Positions 56,334 through 64,000 of a DNA stretch of 64,000 nt are shown in pieces; within the stretch, counting starts at the first letter, position 1, and each line of letters opens with the position of its first letter. Source of the DNA: Pseudomonas citronellolis (GTDB taxonomy: Bacteria; Pseudomonadota; Gammaproteobacteria; Pseudomonadales; Pseudomonadaceae). The stretch covers positions 35,855 to 99,854 of the forward strand of contig NZ_FOLS01000009.1 of assembly GCF_900112375.1 (NCBI RefSeq). Direction: 5' to 3'. The notes under the pieces are model-generated. The model did no database searches. It had not been told where the DNA came from and saw nothing but the letters and a program-made list of their open reading frames with translations. Both the position numbers and the translations under genes were made by a program.

Positions 56334-57353
56334 TCAGTAGAGGTTGGGCTCCATCTCCAGCTCCACTCCGAATCGCTGCCGAATGTCCTCGCGGATGCGC
56401 TCGGCCAGTGCCTGGATCTGCGCCCCGCTGGCGCCACCGTAGTTGACCAGCACCAGCGCCTGCTGGGCATGCACGCCGGCGGCGCCATCGCGGAAGCCCT
56501 TCCAGCCGGCCTTGTCGATCAGCCAGCCGGCGGCCAGCTTGACCTGGCCGTCGGCCTGGGGATAGGCCACCAGGTCCGGGCATTCGCCACGCAAGCGCTC
56601 GGCCACGGCGGCGGATACCAGCGGGTTCTTGAAGAAGCTGCCGGCATTGCCCAGCACTGCCGGGTCGGGCAGCTTCTCGCGGCGGATGGCGCAGATCACC
56701 CGCGCCACGTCGGCGGGGCCAGGGGCGTCTATGCCCTCCTCCACCAGGCGCTGACGCACCGGACCATAGTCCAGATGCAGGCTGGCCCGGCGCGCGAGCT
56801 TCAGGCGCACGCGCAGGATCACCCAGCGCCCCGGCTCGCGCTTGAACAGGCTCTCGCGGTAGGCGAAGGCGCAATCGTCCAGGTGGAATTCGCGCAGACC
56901 GCCGCTATGGCGGTCCAGCGCCACCAGGCTGTCGAACACGTCCTTCAGCTCCACGCCGTAGGCGCCGATGTTCTGCATGGGCGCGGCGCCGACGGTACCG
57001 GGGATCAGGCTGAGGTTCTCCAGGCCGGCGAAGCCCTGCTCCAGGCTCCAGCGCACCAGGTCGTCCCAGACCTCGCCGGCCTCGGCTTCGATGCGCACCC
57101 GATCACCGTCGTCTTCGAGGATGCGCACGCCACGGCTGGCCATGCGCAGTACCAGGGCCTCGACGTCACGGGTCAGCAGCAGGTTGCTGCCGCCGCCGAG
57201 CACCAGCAGCGGCAGGTCGTGCTCCACCGCCAGGGCAAGGCCCTGCATCACTTCCTGGTCGTCGTGGGCTTCGGCGAACAGCTGCGCGTGCGCTTCGATG
57301 CCGAAGGTATTGAAGGCTTTCAGGGAAACGTCTTTCTGCAAAACCAGGCTCAC
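56334..57353 (-). CDS. murB: UDP-N-acetylmuramate dehydrogenase
   Basis: A 339-residue flavoenzyme that reduces UDP-GlcNAc-enolpyruvate in peptidoglycan synthesis. LVLGGGSNLLLTRDV binds FAD, and the catalytic Ser lies in GNAGSFFKNP. The C-terminus ends with LEMEPNLY, part of the active site in the short-type enzymes. The gene overlaps ptpA by 4 bases (ATGA), in the order kdsB-ptpA-murB. Confidence 0.96.
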   Translation of the reverse strand: MSLVLQKDVSLKAFNTFGIEAHAQLFAEAHDDQEVMQGLALAVEHDLPLLVLGGGSNLLLTRDVEALVLRMASRGVRILEDDGDRVRIEAEAGEVWDDLVRWSLEQGFAGLENLSLIPGTVGAAPMQNIGAYGVELKDVFDSLVALDRHSGGLREFHLDDCAFAYRESLFKREPGRWVILRVRLKLARRASLHLDYGPVRQRLVEEGIDAPGPADVARVICAIRREKLPDPAVLGNAGSFFKNPLVSAAVAERLRGECPDLVAYPQADGQVKLAAGWLIDKAGWKGFRDGAAGVHAQQALVLVNYGGASGAQIQALAERIREDIRQRFGVELEMEPNLY

Positions 57354-57811
57354 AGGCGCCCCTTCACTTCCAGCAGCAGGGCGTCGCAGGCCAGCTCGAT
57401 CAGGTCCAGCACCTGTTCGAAACCGGCCTCGCCGCCGTAATAGGGATCGGGCACCTCGTCCAGCGCGCCGGCGTAGCGGCGCAGGAACAGGTCCAGCTCA
57501 GCCGGGCCACTTCCCCGCAGGCATTCGAGATGAGCCAGGTTGCTCAGGTCCATGGCCAGGATCAGGTCGAAGTCGGCGAAATCGGCAGTGCTCACCTGGC
57601 GCGCACGCAGCGCCGACAGGTCATAGCCACGACGCATGGCGGCAACGCGGGTGCGGGCATCCGGCGCCTTGCCCACGTGCCAGTCGCCGGTGCCGGCGGA
57701 ATCGACGGTCACCCGCGCCTCCAGCCCGGCCTCGCGCAGCTTGTGGCGGAACACGCCCTCGGCGGTGGGCGAACGGCAGATGTTGCCCAGGCAGACGAAG
57801 AGAACCCGCAT
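57350..57811 (-). CDS. low-molecular-weight protein tyrosine phosphatase
   Basis: A 153-residue phosphatase. The P-loop CLGNICRSP (C7 and R13) starts the chain and the Asp loop is VPDPYYGG. It shares a base with the kdsB stop (TGATG) and overlaps murB. In PAO1 the matching gene (PA2978) is annotated ptpA. Substrate unknown; relatives regulate exopolysaccharide export when linked to a tyrosine kinase, but none is nearby. Confidence 0.93.
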   Translation of the reverse strand: MRVLFVCLGNICRSPTAEGVFRHKLREAGLEARVTVDSAGTGDWHVGKAPDARTRVAAMRRGYDLSALRARQVSTADFADFDLILAMDLSNLAHLECLRGSGPAELDLFLRRYAGALDEVPDPYYGGEAGFEQVLDLIELACDALLLEVKGRL

Positions 57812-58575
57812 CAGCCCCCCAGGATGCGCCTGACGCGCTCCAGGTCCTCGACTGTGTCCACCCCGGCCTGCGGCGCCTCCAGGGCGTCGGCGACGTGGAT
57901 GCGCACGCCGTGCCAGAGCGCCCGCAGCTGCTCCAGGCACTCGGTGTCTTCCAGCCAGCACGGGCCCCAGGCGACGAAGTCGCGGAGGAAGCGCGCGCGG
58001 TAGGCGTAGATGCCGATGTGGCGGCGGTAGGGCACGCCCTGCGGCAGGCCGTCCGGCTCCTTGGCGAAGGCGTCTCGGGCCCAGGGCAGCGGCGCGCGGC
58101 TGAAGGTCAGCGCCAGGCCGTTGAGGTCGGTCACCACCTTCACCACGTTCGGGTTGAACAGCGCAGCCAGCTCGTGGATCGGCTCGGCCAGAGTGGCGAT
58201 GCCGGCTTCCGGGTGGGCCGCCAGGTTGGCCGCCACCTGGTCGATGATGGCCGGCGGGATCAGCGGCTCGTCGCCCTGCACGTTGACCACGATGGCGTCG
58301 TCGGCCAGGCCCAGGGCATCGGCCACCTCCGCCAGGCGGTCGGTGCCGGAGTTGTGGTCGACGCGGGTCAGCAGCGCCTCGGCGCCGAAGACGTTGGCCG
58401 CCTCGAGGATGTGCGCATCGTCGGTGGCGATCACCACGCGGTTGGCGGCGCTCTTGCGCGCCTGTTCCCAGACGTGCTGGACCATGGGCTTGCCGCAGAT
58501 GTCCTGCAGCGGCTTGCCGGGCAGGCGGGTGGAGGCGAAGCGGGCCGGGATGACGACGGTGAAGGCTTGGCTCAT
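57811..58575 (-). CDS. kdsB: CMP-Kdo synthetase (3-deoxy-manno-octulosonate cytidylyltransferase)
   Basis: A 254-residue transferase activating Kdo for lipopolysaccharide. [17 protein letters not shown] opens the sequence, with [11 protein letters not shown] and [13 protein letters not shown]. It is preceded by the Trm112-like gene and lpxK, all on one strand, the familiar lipid A/Kdo block. Confidence 0.97.
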   Translation of the reverse strand: MSQAFTVVIPARFASTRLPGKPLQDICGKPMVQHVWEQARKSAANRVVIATDDAHILEAANVFGAEALLTRVDHNSGTDRLAEVADALGLADDAIVVNVQGDEPLIPPAIIDQVAANLAAHPEAGIATLAEPIHELAALFNPNVVKVVTDLNGLALTFSRAPLPWARDAFAKEPDGLPQGVPYRRHIGIYAYRARFLRDFVAWGPCWLEDTECLEQLRALWHGVRIHVADALEAPQAGVDTVEDLERVRRILGG

Positions 58576-58588
58576 CGCGAGGTCTCGG

Positions 58589-58774
58589 TCACTTGTCCAG
58601 GCGTTCGTCGACGTTCAGGGTGCGGGCCTCGCCCTCGAGCATCACCGGGATGCCGTCGCGCACCGGGTAGGCCAGGCCGTCGGCCTTGCAGATCAGTTCG
58701 GACTTGTCGTCGGTGAGCTTCAGCGGCCCCTTGCACAGCGGGCAGGCGAGGATGTCGAGGAGTTTCGGGTCCAT
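58589..58774 (-). CDS. ycaR: Trm112-family small protein (YcaR type)
   Basis: A 61-residue protein, [18 protein letters not shown], with a CPxC motif and a later single Cys ([13 protein letters not shown]). YcaR-type proteins occur between lpxK and kdsB in gamma-proteobacteria; Trm112 proteins elsewhere stabilise methyltransferases. No partner is identified here. Confidence 0.92.
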   Translation of the reverse strand: MDPKLLDILACPLCKGPLKLTDDKSELICKADGLAYPVRDGIPVMLEGEARTLNVDERLDK

Positions 58775-58814
58775 GGCGGAATCCTTGGAAAGCAATGGGT
58801 GGCGGCGCCACCCG

Positions 58815-59813
58815 TCAGCGCGCGATCAGACGCTCGAGCTGGGCGTCGAACCAGGCGACGAAGGCCGGGGATGGCTGCGCGTCGACCGCGAGGTACCACC
58901 AGTCGGCGGCGGCGAAGGCCCGGCATTTCACCGCGTCCTTCTCGGTCATCAGCAGCGGCAGCGGCGGGCTGAATTGCAGCTGCTCGGCGCTGTAGGCCGC
59001 GTGGTCCGGGAAGGCGTGCGGAACAGGCCGCCAGTGTAGCGCCTCGAGCGTCGCGAAGAAACGCCGGGGGTTGCCGATGCCGGCCAGGGCGTGGACCTGC
59101 TGGCCCGGCGGGAAGTGCGTCAGGTCGCCGCGCTCGCCGCTGCGCAGGTTGACCAGCGCGCTCGGCCGCAGGACGAAGGAAAAGGCCCCGGCCGGATCGC
59201 TGCTGGCGCCGTTGTAGAGCACCGCGTCCACCGACTCCAGGCGTTCGGCCGGCTCGCGCAGGGGGCCGGCCGGCAGGCAGCGGCGATTGCCCAGGCCGCG
59301 CGCGGCGTCGATCAGCACCAGCTCCAGGTCGCGGGCCAGGCGGTAGTGCTGCAGGCCGTCGTCGCAGAGGATCAGGTCCACCGGTTCCTCGGCCAGCAGC
59401 GCGCGCACCGCGGCCGGGCGGTCCGGGTCGATGACCAGGGGCACGCCGCTGCGCTGGACGATCATCAGCGGCTCGTCGCCGGCCTGCGCCGCGTTCTGTT
59501 CGGCGCGCACCCGCCAGGGCAGGCTCGGCGGCTTGGCGCCGTAGCCGCGGCTGACCACGCCGACCTTGAGGCCACGGGCGCGGCAGTGTTCGATCAGCCA
59601 GAGGATCATCGGCGTCTTGCCGGTGCCGCCGACGGTGACGTTGCCGACCACGATGACCGGCACCGGCGCGCGGTAGGCCTGGCGGCGGCCTTCCAGGTAA
59701 TCGGCGCGCTTGCGCAGGGCGATGCGCCGGTACAGCGCCTCCAGCGGGCGCAGCAGGCCGAGGGCCGGGTGGCCCTGGTACCAGGCCTGCAGCAGGCGCT
59801 CGGAAAACGCCAT
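58815..59813 (-). CDS. lpxK: tetraacyldisaccharide 4'-kinase
   Basis: A 332-residue inner-membrane kinase phosphorylating the lipid A precursor. The Walker A is [13 protein letters not shown], and the N-terminal hydrophobic region ([19 protein letters not shown]) anchors it. It starts on the last base of the exbD stop (59813), and lies upstream of ycaR and kdsB. Confidence 0.96.
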   Translation of the reverse strand: MAFSERLLQAWYQGHPALGLLRPLEALYRRIALRKRADYLEGRRQAYRAPVPVIVVGNVTVGGTGKTPMILWLIEHCRARGLKVGVVSRGYGAKPPSLPWRVRAEQNAAQAGDEPLMIVQRSGVPLVIDPDRPAAVRALLAEEPVDLILCDDGLQHYRLARDLELVLIDAARGLGNRRCLPAGPLREPAERLESVDAVLYNGASSDPAGAFSFVLRPSALVNLRSGERGDLTHFPPGQQVHALAGIGNPRRFFATLEALHWRPVPHAFPDHAAYSAEQLQFSPPLPLLMTEKDAVKCRAFAAADWWYLAVDAQPSPAFVAWFDAQLERLIAR

Positions 59814-60259
59814 CAGGGCTTGGCCGCCGGCTGCGCCTCGACGGTGGTGATGCGCAGGTGACTGAAGCCGAGCTTGCCGGCGGCGTCCATGGCGGTGACC
59901 ACCGACTGGTGGGTGGCCTTGCCGTCGGCGGTGATCACCACCGGCAGGTTGCTGTCGCCGCCGGATTCCTTCTGCATCGCCGCCATCAGGGTGGCGATGT
60001 CGCCGTTGACCAGGCTCTGGCCGTTCAGCGCGTAGTGGCCGGCGGCGTCGATGTCCAGCTCCAGCGGCTTGATGTCGGTGGCTTCCGGCGGCGTGCCGCT
60101 GACCGCCTCGGGCAGCTCGACCTTCAGCTGCGTCGGCCGGCTGAAGGTGGTGGTGACCACGAAGAACAGCAGCAGGACGAAGATCACGTCGATCAGCGAC
60201 GCCAGGTTGATGAACACGTCATCGCGGGCGGCGCTGCCGTTTCTGCGGCGGAATTTCAC
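59813..60259 (-). CDS. exbD: ExbD/TolR-family biopolymer transport protein
   Basis: A 148-residue protein with a single membrane span at about 20-40 ([17 protein letters not shown]), whose Asp is the conserved proton-path residue, and a periplasmic domain ending [27 protein letters not shown]. It pairs with ExbB to energise an outer-membrane process. It overlaps exbB by 4 bases. No tonB gene is beside it; genes of this type beside comEC and lpxK are common in Pseudomonas. Confidence 0.9.
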   Translation of the reverse strand: MKFRRRNGSAARDDVFINLASLIDVIFVLLLFFVVTTTFSRPTQLKVELPEAVSGTPPEATDIKPLELDIDAAGHYALNGQSLVNGDIATLMAAMQKESGGDSNLPVVITADGKATHQSVVTAMDAAGKLGFSHLRITTVEAQPAAKP

Positions 60260-60891
60260 GCTTTGCCATCCTCGGAGAGGTCGACCTCGCGGTCGCCCTG
60301 GACCATTTCCACCAGCTTGATCGCTTCCTGCTCCATGGCCACCACCAGCTCATCGACGCGGCGCAGCAGGTAGCGGTGGAAGAACACCGCCGGGATGGCC
60401 ACGATCAGGCCGGAGGCGGTGGTCACCAGGGCCTTGGAGATGCCGCCGGCGAGTTGCGGGGCGTTGGCCATGCCGTCGCCCATGAAGGCGTTGAAGATCT
60501 GGATCATGCCGAACACCGTGCCCAGCAGGCCGAGCAGCGGGGCCATGGCGGCGATGGTGCCGAGGGCGTTGAGGTAGCGCTCCATCTCGTGGATCACCCG
60601 GCCGGCGGCTTCTTCGATGCACTCCTTCATGATCTCGCGGCCATGCTTGGAGTTGACCAGGCCGGCGGCGAGCACCTCGCCCAGCGGGGAAGACGCCTTG
60701 AGCTCCTTGAGCGCCTGACTGTTCAGCTTCTTGTCCTTGATCTGCTTCCACACCTGGCCCAGCAACTGCGGCGGGGCGATGCGGCTGCGGCGCAGGGTCC
60801 AGAGTCGTTCGGCGACGATGGCGGTGGCGGCGATGGAGCTCAGAATGATCGGCAGCATCATCCAGCCGCCGGCTTTGACCAGTTCCCACAC
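60256..60891 (-). CDS. exbB: MotA/TolQ/ExbB-family proton channel protein
   Basis: A 211-residue inner-membrane protein with three spans (about 8-30, 110-132 and 150-175). MAPLLGLLGTVFGMIQIFNAF is the ExbB signature. The GTG at 60891 (MWELVKAGGWMML) has GGGGA 9 bases upstream; a longer GTG at 60924 is less likely. It forms the motor with ExbD. It follows comEC with a 72-base gap. Confidence 0.9.
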   Translation of the reverse strand: MWELVKAGGWMMLPIILSSIAATAIVAERLWTLRRSRIAPPQLLGQVWKQIKDKKLNSQALKELKASSPLGEVLAAGLVNSKHGREIMKECIEEAAGRVIHEMERYLNALGTIAAMAPLLGLLGTVFGMIQIFNAFMGDGMANAPQLAGGISKALVTTASGLIVAIPAVFFHRYLLRRVDELVVAMEQEAIKLVEMVQGDREVDLSEDGKA

Positions 60892-60963
60892 AGTGGCGAA
60901 TCCCCTGAAAAAAAGTGGCGACACTCTAGCACAGGGCCCCTGCCCCGCCGACCGTCGCCGTTC

Positions 60964-63183
60964 TCATTTTTCCCTCCAGAATCCGGCATTTTCGCGCACG
61001 CCGCGCAGCGCTCCACGCTGCCCCAGGAGCAGGCGCAGGGCGCCCTCCCGGGCCACATCGTGCACCTTCGTCCCCTGCTCGGCAAAGCGTTGCAGCACCT
61101 CGCTGGACGGATGGCCATGGGCATTGTGCCGCGAGCGGGAAACCAGCGCCGCGCGGGGCGCCAGTTGCCTGACGAAGGCCTCGGAAGAGGCGCTGCGGCT
61201 GCCATGGTGGCCGGCCAGCAGCCAGTCGGCGCCGAGCCCTGGATGGCTGGCCAGCCAGGCGGCCTCGCCTGCGGCCGGCAGGTCGCCGGTGAGCAGCAGG
61301 CTCTCGCCGCCGGCCTCGACGTGCAGCACGCAGGAGCGGCCGTTGCTGTCCGTCGCGCCGGGCCACTGCCAGGTGGAGAAGCGCACGCCGTCCAGCAGCC
61401 ATGTCTCGTTGCCGCAGGGGTCGGCAGGCAGGCTGCCCGGCAGACGCCGGGGTTCGCCGCTGATGATTCGCGTCAACGGCATGGCCGCCGACACCGAGCG
61501 GGCACCGCCGGCGTGATCATTGTCGGCGTGGCTGAGCAGCAACACGTCCAGGCGTTCGACGCCCAAGCCACGGAGGGTCGGCAGCACCGCCACCTCGCCG
61601 AGGTCGAAATCGCCCCGGCGCGGTCCGGCATCGTACAGCCAGGCGTGGTGACGGGTGCGGATCAGCACGGACAGCCCCTGGCCCACGTCCAGCACCCGCA
61701 CTTCGGCATGGCCGTGGGGCGGCGCGCTGGAATGCGGCCAGAACATCGGCAGCAACAACGCCAAGCCCAGCGGACGCAGCGGCAGTCCGGCCGGCGCCAG
61801 GCACAGCAGCGCGCCGAACAGGGCCAGGGCGATGCTCCAGGGCGGTGGCGCCATGGGGTGCCAGGCCGGCGAGTACAGCGACAGGCGCCCGAGCAGGCCC
61901 AGCAGCACGTCGAGCACGCCACCGGCCAGCCACAGCAGCCCCTCGCCCACCACAGGCAGCCACAGCAGCAGGCTGCCGACCAGCGCCAGGGGCACCACCA
62001 GCAACTCGACACAGGGCACCGCCAGCAGGTTCGCCAGGGCGCCGGCGGGGCTCAGCGGCAGACCCAGGGCCAGCAGCACCGGGGCCAGGCCAAGGGCCAT
62101 GAGCCACTGCGCGCGCCCCCAGACCAGCCAGCCGGCCCCGCGCCCCAGGCGCCCGGCGAAGCCGTAAACGAGCAGCGCCACGGCGGCGAAGGACAGCCAG
62201 AAGCCGGGCGTCAGGCTGACCAATGGATCGACCAGCAGCACCACCAGCAGAGCGCCGAGCAGCGGTAGCCAGACGCCCTGGCGACGAAAGTGCAGGCGCC
62301 ACAGCAGCACCATGCTGAGCATCAGGCAGGCGCGCAATGCCGGCACCTGCAGTCCGGCGATCCAGCCATAGCCCCAGGCGCCAACCAGTGCAGCGGCACA
62401 GGCGCAGGGCAACCAGGGGATACGCGCCGGCCAGGCCCCCAGGCGCGCCAGGCCGGCCACCAGGGCGTAGAGCAGCCCGCCCAGCAGGGAGATGTGCGAG
62501 CCGGAGATTACCATCAGGTGCAGGGTGCCGGTGTCCTGCAGCATGTCCCAGTCTTCCCGGCCCAGGCCACTGCCGTCGCCGAGGACCAGGGCCACCAGGT
62601 AGGCGTTGCGCCCCCGGGCATCCACGGCCAGCAGCCGGTCCTTCCAGGCCTCGCGCCAGGCCATGGGGCCCGCGGCCTCGGCCAGGCGCCGGCCATCCTT
62701 GACGCTGCCGGTGGCGCCTATGCCGTCGGCCGCCAGCCAGGCCTCGTAGTCGAAGCCGAAATCGTTGGCCAGACCGTGGGGGCGGCGCAGGGTGACCACC
62801 AGGCGCCAACGCTCCCCGGCCCGTACCTCCGGGCCGCCATACCAGGACACACGGATGCGCCTGGGCAGATCCAGGCGCGCCTGGACGTCCTCCAGCTCGA
62901 AGCGGACGATGCCGCCCGTGGCCGACGGCAGGCCGGCGACCTGCCCTTCCAGCCACAGCGTCCGCCCATCCAGCTCGGGCGCCAGCCGTCCTTCCCATGA
63001 ATAGTGGGCGAACAGGCAGGCCCAGGCGAAGCCGAGCAGAAAAAGCGCCACCGCGTGATGCCGCCGATACAGGCACAGCAGCGCCATTCCGACCAACGGC
63101 AGCAGGGCCGCCAGGGGGGGCAGCTGGGGCAGGAAACGCAGCAGCAACAGGCCGCAGGCCAGCGCCATCATCCCTGTGCGCAC
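60964..63183 (-). CDS. comEC: DNA internalisation-related competence protein ComEC/Rec2
   Basis: A 739-residue polytopic membrane protein for DNA uptake across the inner membrane. The N-terminal soluble domain (about 40-170), the ComEC channel helices (about 220-490, including GSHISLLGGLLYALVAGLA) and the C-terminal metallo-beta-lactamase domain (LLLSHADNDHAGG, residues about 510-530) are all present, and the last about 200 residues complete that domain. The GTG at 63183 has GGAGG 6 bases upstream. No stop or frameshift was seen. Confidence 0.94.
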   Translation of the reverse strand: MRTGMMALACGLLLLRFLPQLPPLAALLPLVGMALLCLYRRHHAVALFLLGFAWACLFAHYSWEGRLAPELDGRTLWLEGQVAGLPSATGGIVRFELEDVQARLDLPRRIRVSWYGGPEVRAGERWRLVVTLRRPHGLANDFGFDYEAWLAADGIGATGSVKDGRRLAEAAGPMAWREAWKDRLLAVDARGRNAYLVALVLGDGSGLGREDWDMLQDTGTLHLMVISGSHISLLGGLLYALVAGLARLGAWPARIPWLPCACAAALVGAWGYGWIAGLQVPALRACLMLSMVLLWRLHFRRQGVWLPLLGALLVVLLVDPLVSLTPGFWLSFAAVALLVYGFAGRLGRGAGWLVWGRAQWLMALGLAPVLLALGLPLSPAGALANLLAVPCVELLVVPLALVGSLLLWLPVVGEGLLWLAGGVLDVLLGLLGRLSLYSPAWHPMAPPPWSIALALFGALLCLAPAGLPLRPLGLALLLPMFWPHSSAPPHGHAEVRVLDVGQGLSVLIRTRHHAWLYDAGPRRGDFDLGEVAVLPTLRGLGVERLDVLLLSHADNDHAGGARSVSAAMPLTRIISGEPRRLPGSLPADPCGNETWLLDGVRFSTWQWPGATDSNGRSCVLHVEAGGESLLLTGDLPAAGEAAWLASHPGLGADWLLAGHHGSRSASSEAFVRQLAPRAALVSRSRHNAHGHPSSEVLQRFAEQGTKVHDVAREGALRLLLGQRGALRGVRENAGFWREK

Positions 63184-63307
63184 GGGTTGCCTCCCTGGCA
63201 GCGAAGTCCGGTGCACCGCACCCGGTTACACATGGACATAGTTGGTGAACAGAAGCTGTCATCTAGCTAGGCATAATGACCGGTGTTCGTCTGCCAGAGA
63301 TTTCCCC

Positions 63308-63838
63308 ATGCCGCGCCGACTTTTCCAGCGCTACATGCCGGACCCCGAGCTGATCAGGAACCACAAGTCCCTGCGCTGCTTCGGGACCCTGCTGCACTCG
63401 CCCAACCTCTGGCACCTGAATCGAAGGTCGGTATCCCGCGCCATGGGCATGGGCCTGTTCGCCGCCTTCGTGCCCATTCCCCTGCAGATGCTGCTGGCCG
63501 CCACGCTGGCGGTGTGGGTGCGCGCCAACCTGCCGATCTCGGTGGGCCTGGTCTGGCTGACCAACCCCATCACCATGCCGCCGGTGTTCTATTGCACCTA
63601 CAAGCTGGGGGCCTGGGTCATGGGCGTGCCGGCGCGCACGCTGCCGGAGAACCTCACCTGGGAATGGATCAGCGGCGAGCTGTCGCTGCTCTGGCAGCCG
63701 TTCCTGCTCGGCTCGATCCTCTGCGGGGCGCTGGTGGGCCTGCTCGGCTACCTGGTCACCCAGGCCTACTGGCGCTGGTGGATAGGCCGCAGCTGGCGGC
63801 GGCGCCAGGCGTTGCGCAATCTGCGGCAGGGGTTGTGA
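63308..63838 (+). CDS. DUF2062 membrane protein
   Basis: A 176-residue protein with DUF2062, two or three membrane segments (about 48-70, 83-100 and 130-155). The motif SRAMGMGLFAAFVPIPLQMLLAATLAVWVRANLPIS is characteristic. Start at 63308 gives MPRRLFQRYMPDPELIRNH; DUF2062 proteins sit next to comEC in many pseudomonads and their function is unknown. It is divergent from comEC. Confidence 0.9.
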   Translation: MPRRLFQRYMPDPELIRNHKSLRCFGTLLHSPNLWHLNRRSVSRAMGMGLFAAFVPIPLQMLLAATLAVWVRANLPISVGLVWLTNPITMPPVFYCTYKLGAWVMGVPARTLPENLTWEWISGELSLLWQPFLLGSILCGALVGLLGYLVTQAYWRWWIGRSWRRRQALRNLRQGL

Positions 63839-64000
63839 GCCCTTTCCTTGTCCGCGATAACCGGAGGTATCGGCGCGGTTCGCGGATGAGATCCGCTCCT
63901 ACGCCGCCCCACCCATGCCATTCCCCCGTAGGAGCGCGCCCTGCGCGCGATTTCGCGGGCAGGGCCCGCTCCTACAGAATGCCGGGTAGCAATTACAATT
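63839..64000. repeat. REP units after the DUF2062 gene
   Basis: A GCGGATGAGATCCGCTCCTA unit at about 63883-63902 and an inverted pair (GTAGGAGCGCGCCCTGCGCG and GCGGGCAGGGCCCGCTCCTA) at 63927-63975. No gene is seen before the window ends. Confidence 0.8.

Overview
The window is a GC-rich, densely packed chromosomal segment of a Pseudomonas of the P. aeruginosa / P. citronellolis / P. nitroreducens type. Gene order follows P. aeruginosa PAO1 (compared from memory): pyrF, a two-component pair and the atu cluster (about PA2876-PA2893), the sbr sigma/anti-sigma pair and neighbours (about PA2894-PA2902), then a jump to the PA2949-PA2985 block. No prophage, integrase, CRISPR array, tRNA or rRNA was seen. 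The mobile-like DNA consists of several families of short extragenic palindromes (REP/REPIN type).

Layout. 1-600: non-coding, palindromes. 601-3651 (-): pyrF and a CBS-domain histidine kinase with a double-receiver response regulator. 3846-4892 (+): a small membrane protein and a CPBP protease. 4893-17665: the acyclic terpene (citronellol/geraniol) utilisation cluster, with repressor AtuR divergent from atuABCDEFGH. The 222-base control region carries two mirror-image 16-base operators. AtuH would activate citronellate, AtuD dehydrogenate citronellyl-CoA, AtuC/AtuF carboxylate geranyl-CoA and AtuE hydrate the product. AtuA, AtuB and AtuG are less certain.

17986-26026 (-): a Pro/Ala-rich lipoprotein, anti-sigma SbrR, ECF sigma SbrI, a VWA lipoprotein, a MocR-type regulator, an RcsB-like regulator with a degenerate receiver, an OmpA/DUF4398 lipoprotein pair and an orphan solute-binding protein. 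26239-32328: a lipase-like hydrolase, fabV, etfBA and the divergent ETF-ubiquinone oxidoreductase with a PsrA-type operator; together these link acyl-CoA dehydrogenases such as AtuD to the quinone pool. 32691-37752: DUF1285, DUF4823, a radical SAM protein, moaA, a TetR regulator and a class V aminotransferase. 37892-38015: the sRNA rgsA.

38328-48550 (-): the conserved yceD-rpmF-plsX-fabD-fabG-acpP-fabF-pabC-mltG-tmk-holB-pilZ-tatD block for fatty acid synthesis, DNA replication and pilus assembly. 48661-55922: maf, sppA, a HAD phosphatase, rluC and rne (RNase E) with a long leader. 56334-63183 (-): comEC-exbB-exbD-lpxK-ycaR-kdsB-ptpA-murB, an envelope block. 63308-63838: a DUF2062 protein.

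Most of the window is well-known core genome. The points most worth checking are: a pair of about 290-base composite palindromic elements flanking atuGH, with an identical 51-base core in opposite orientation; AtuB lacking the SDR catalytic Tyr/Lys; the RcsB-like regulator with Glu at the phosphorylation site; predicted leaderless transcripts for yceD and rluC; tandem repeats in RNase E; and a junction where about 47 PAO1 genes are missing.
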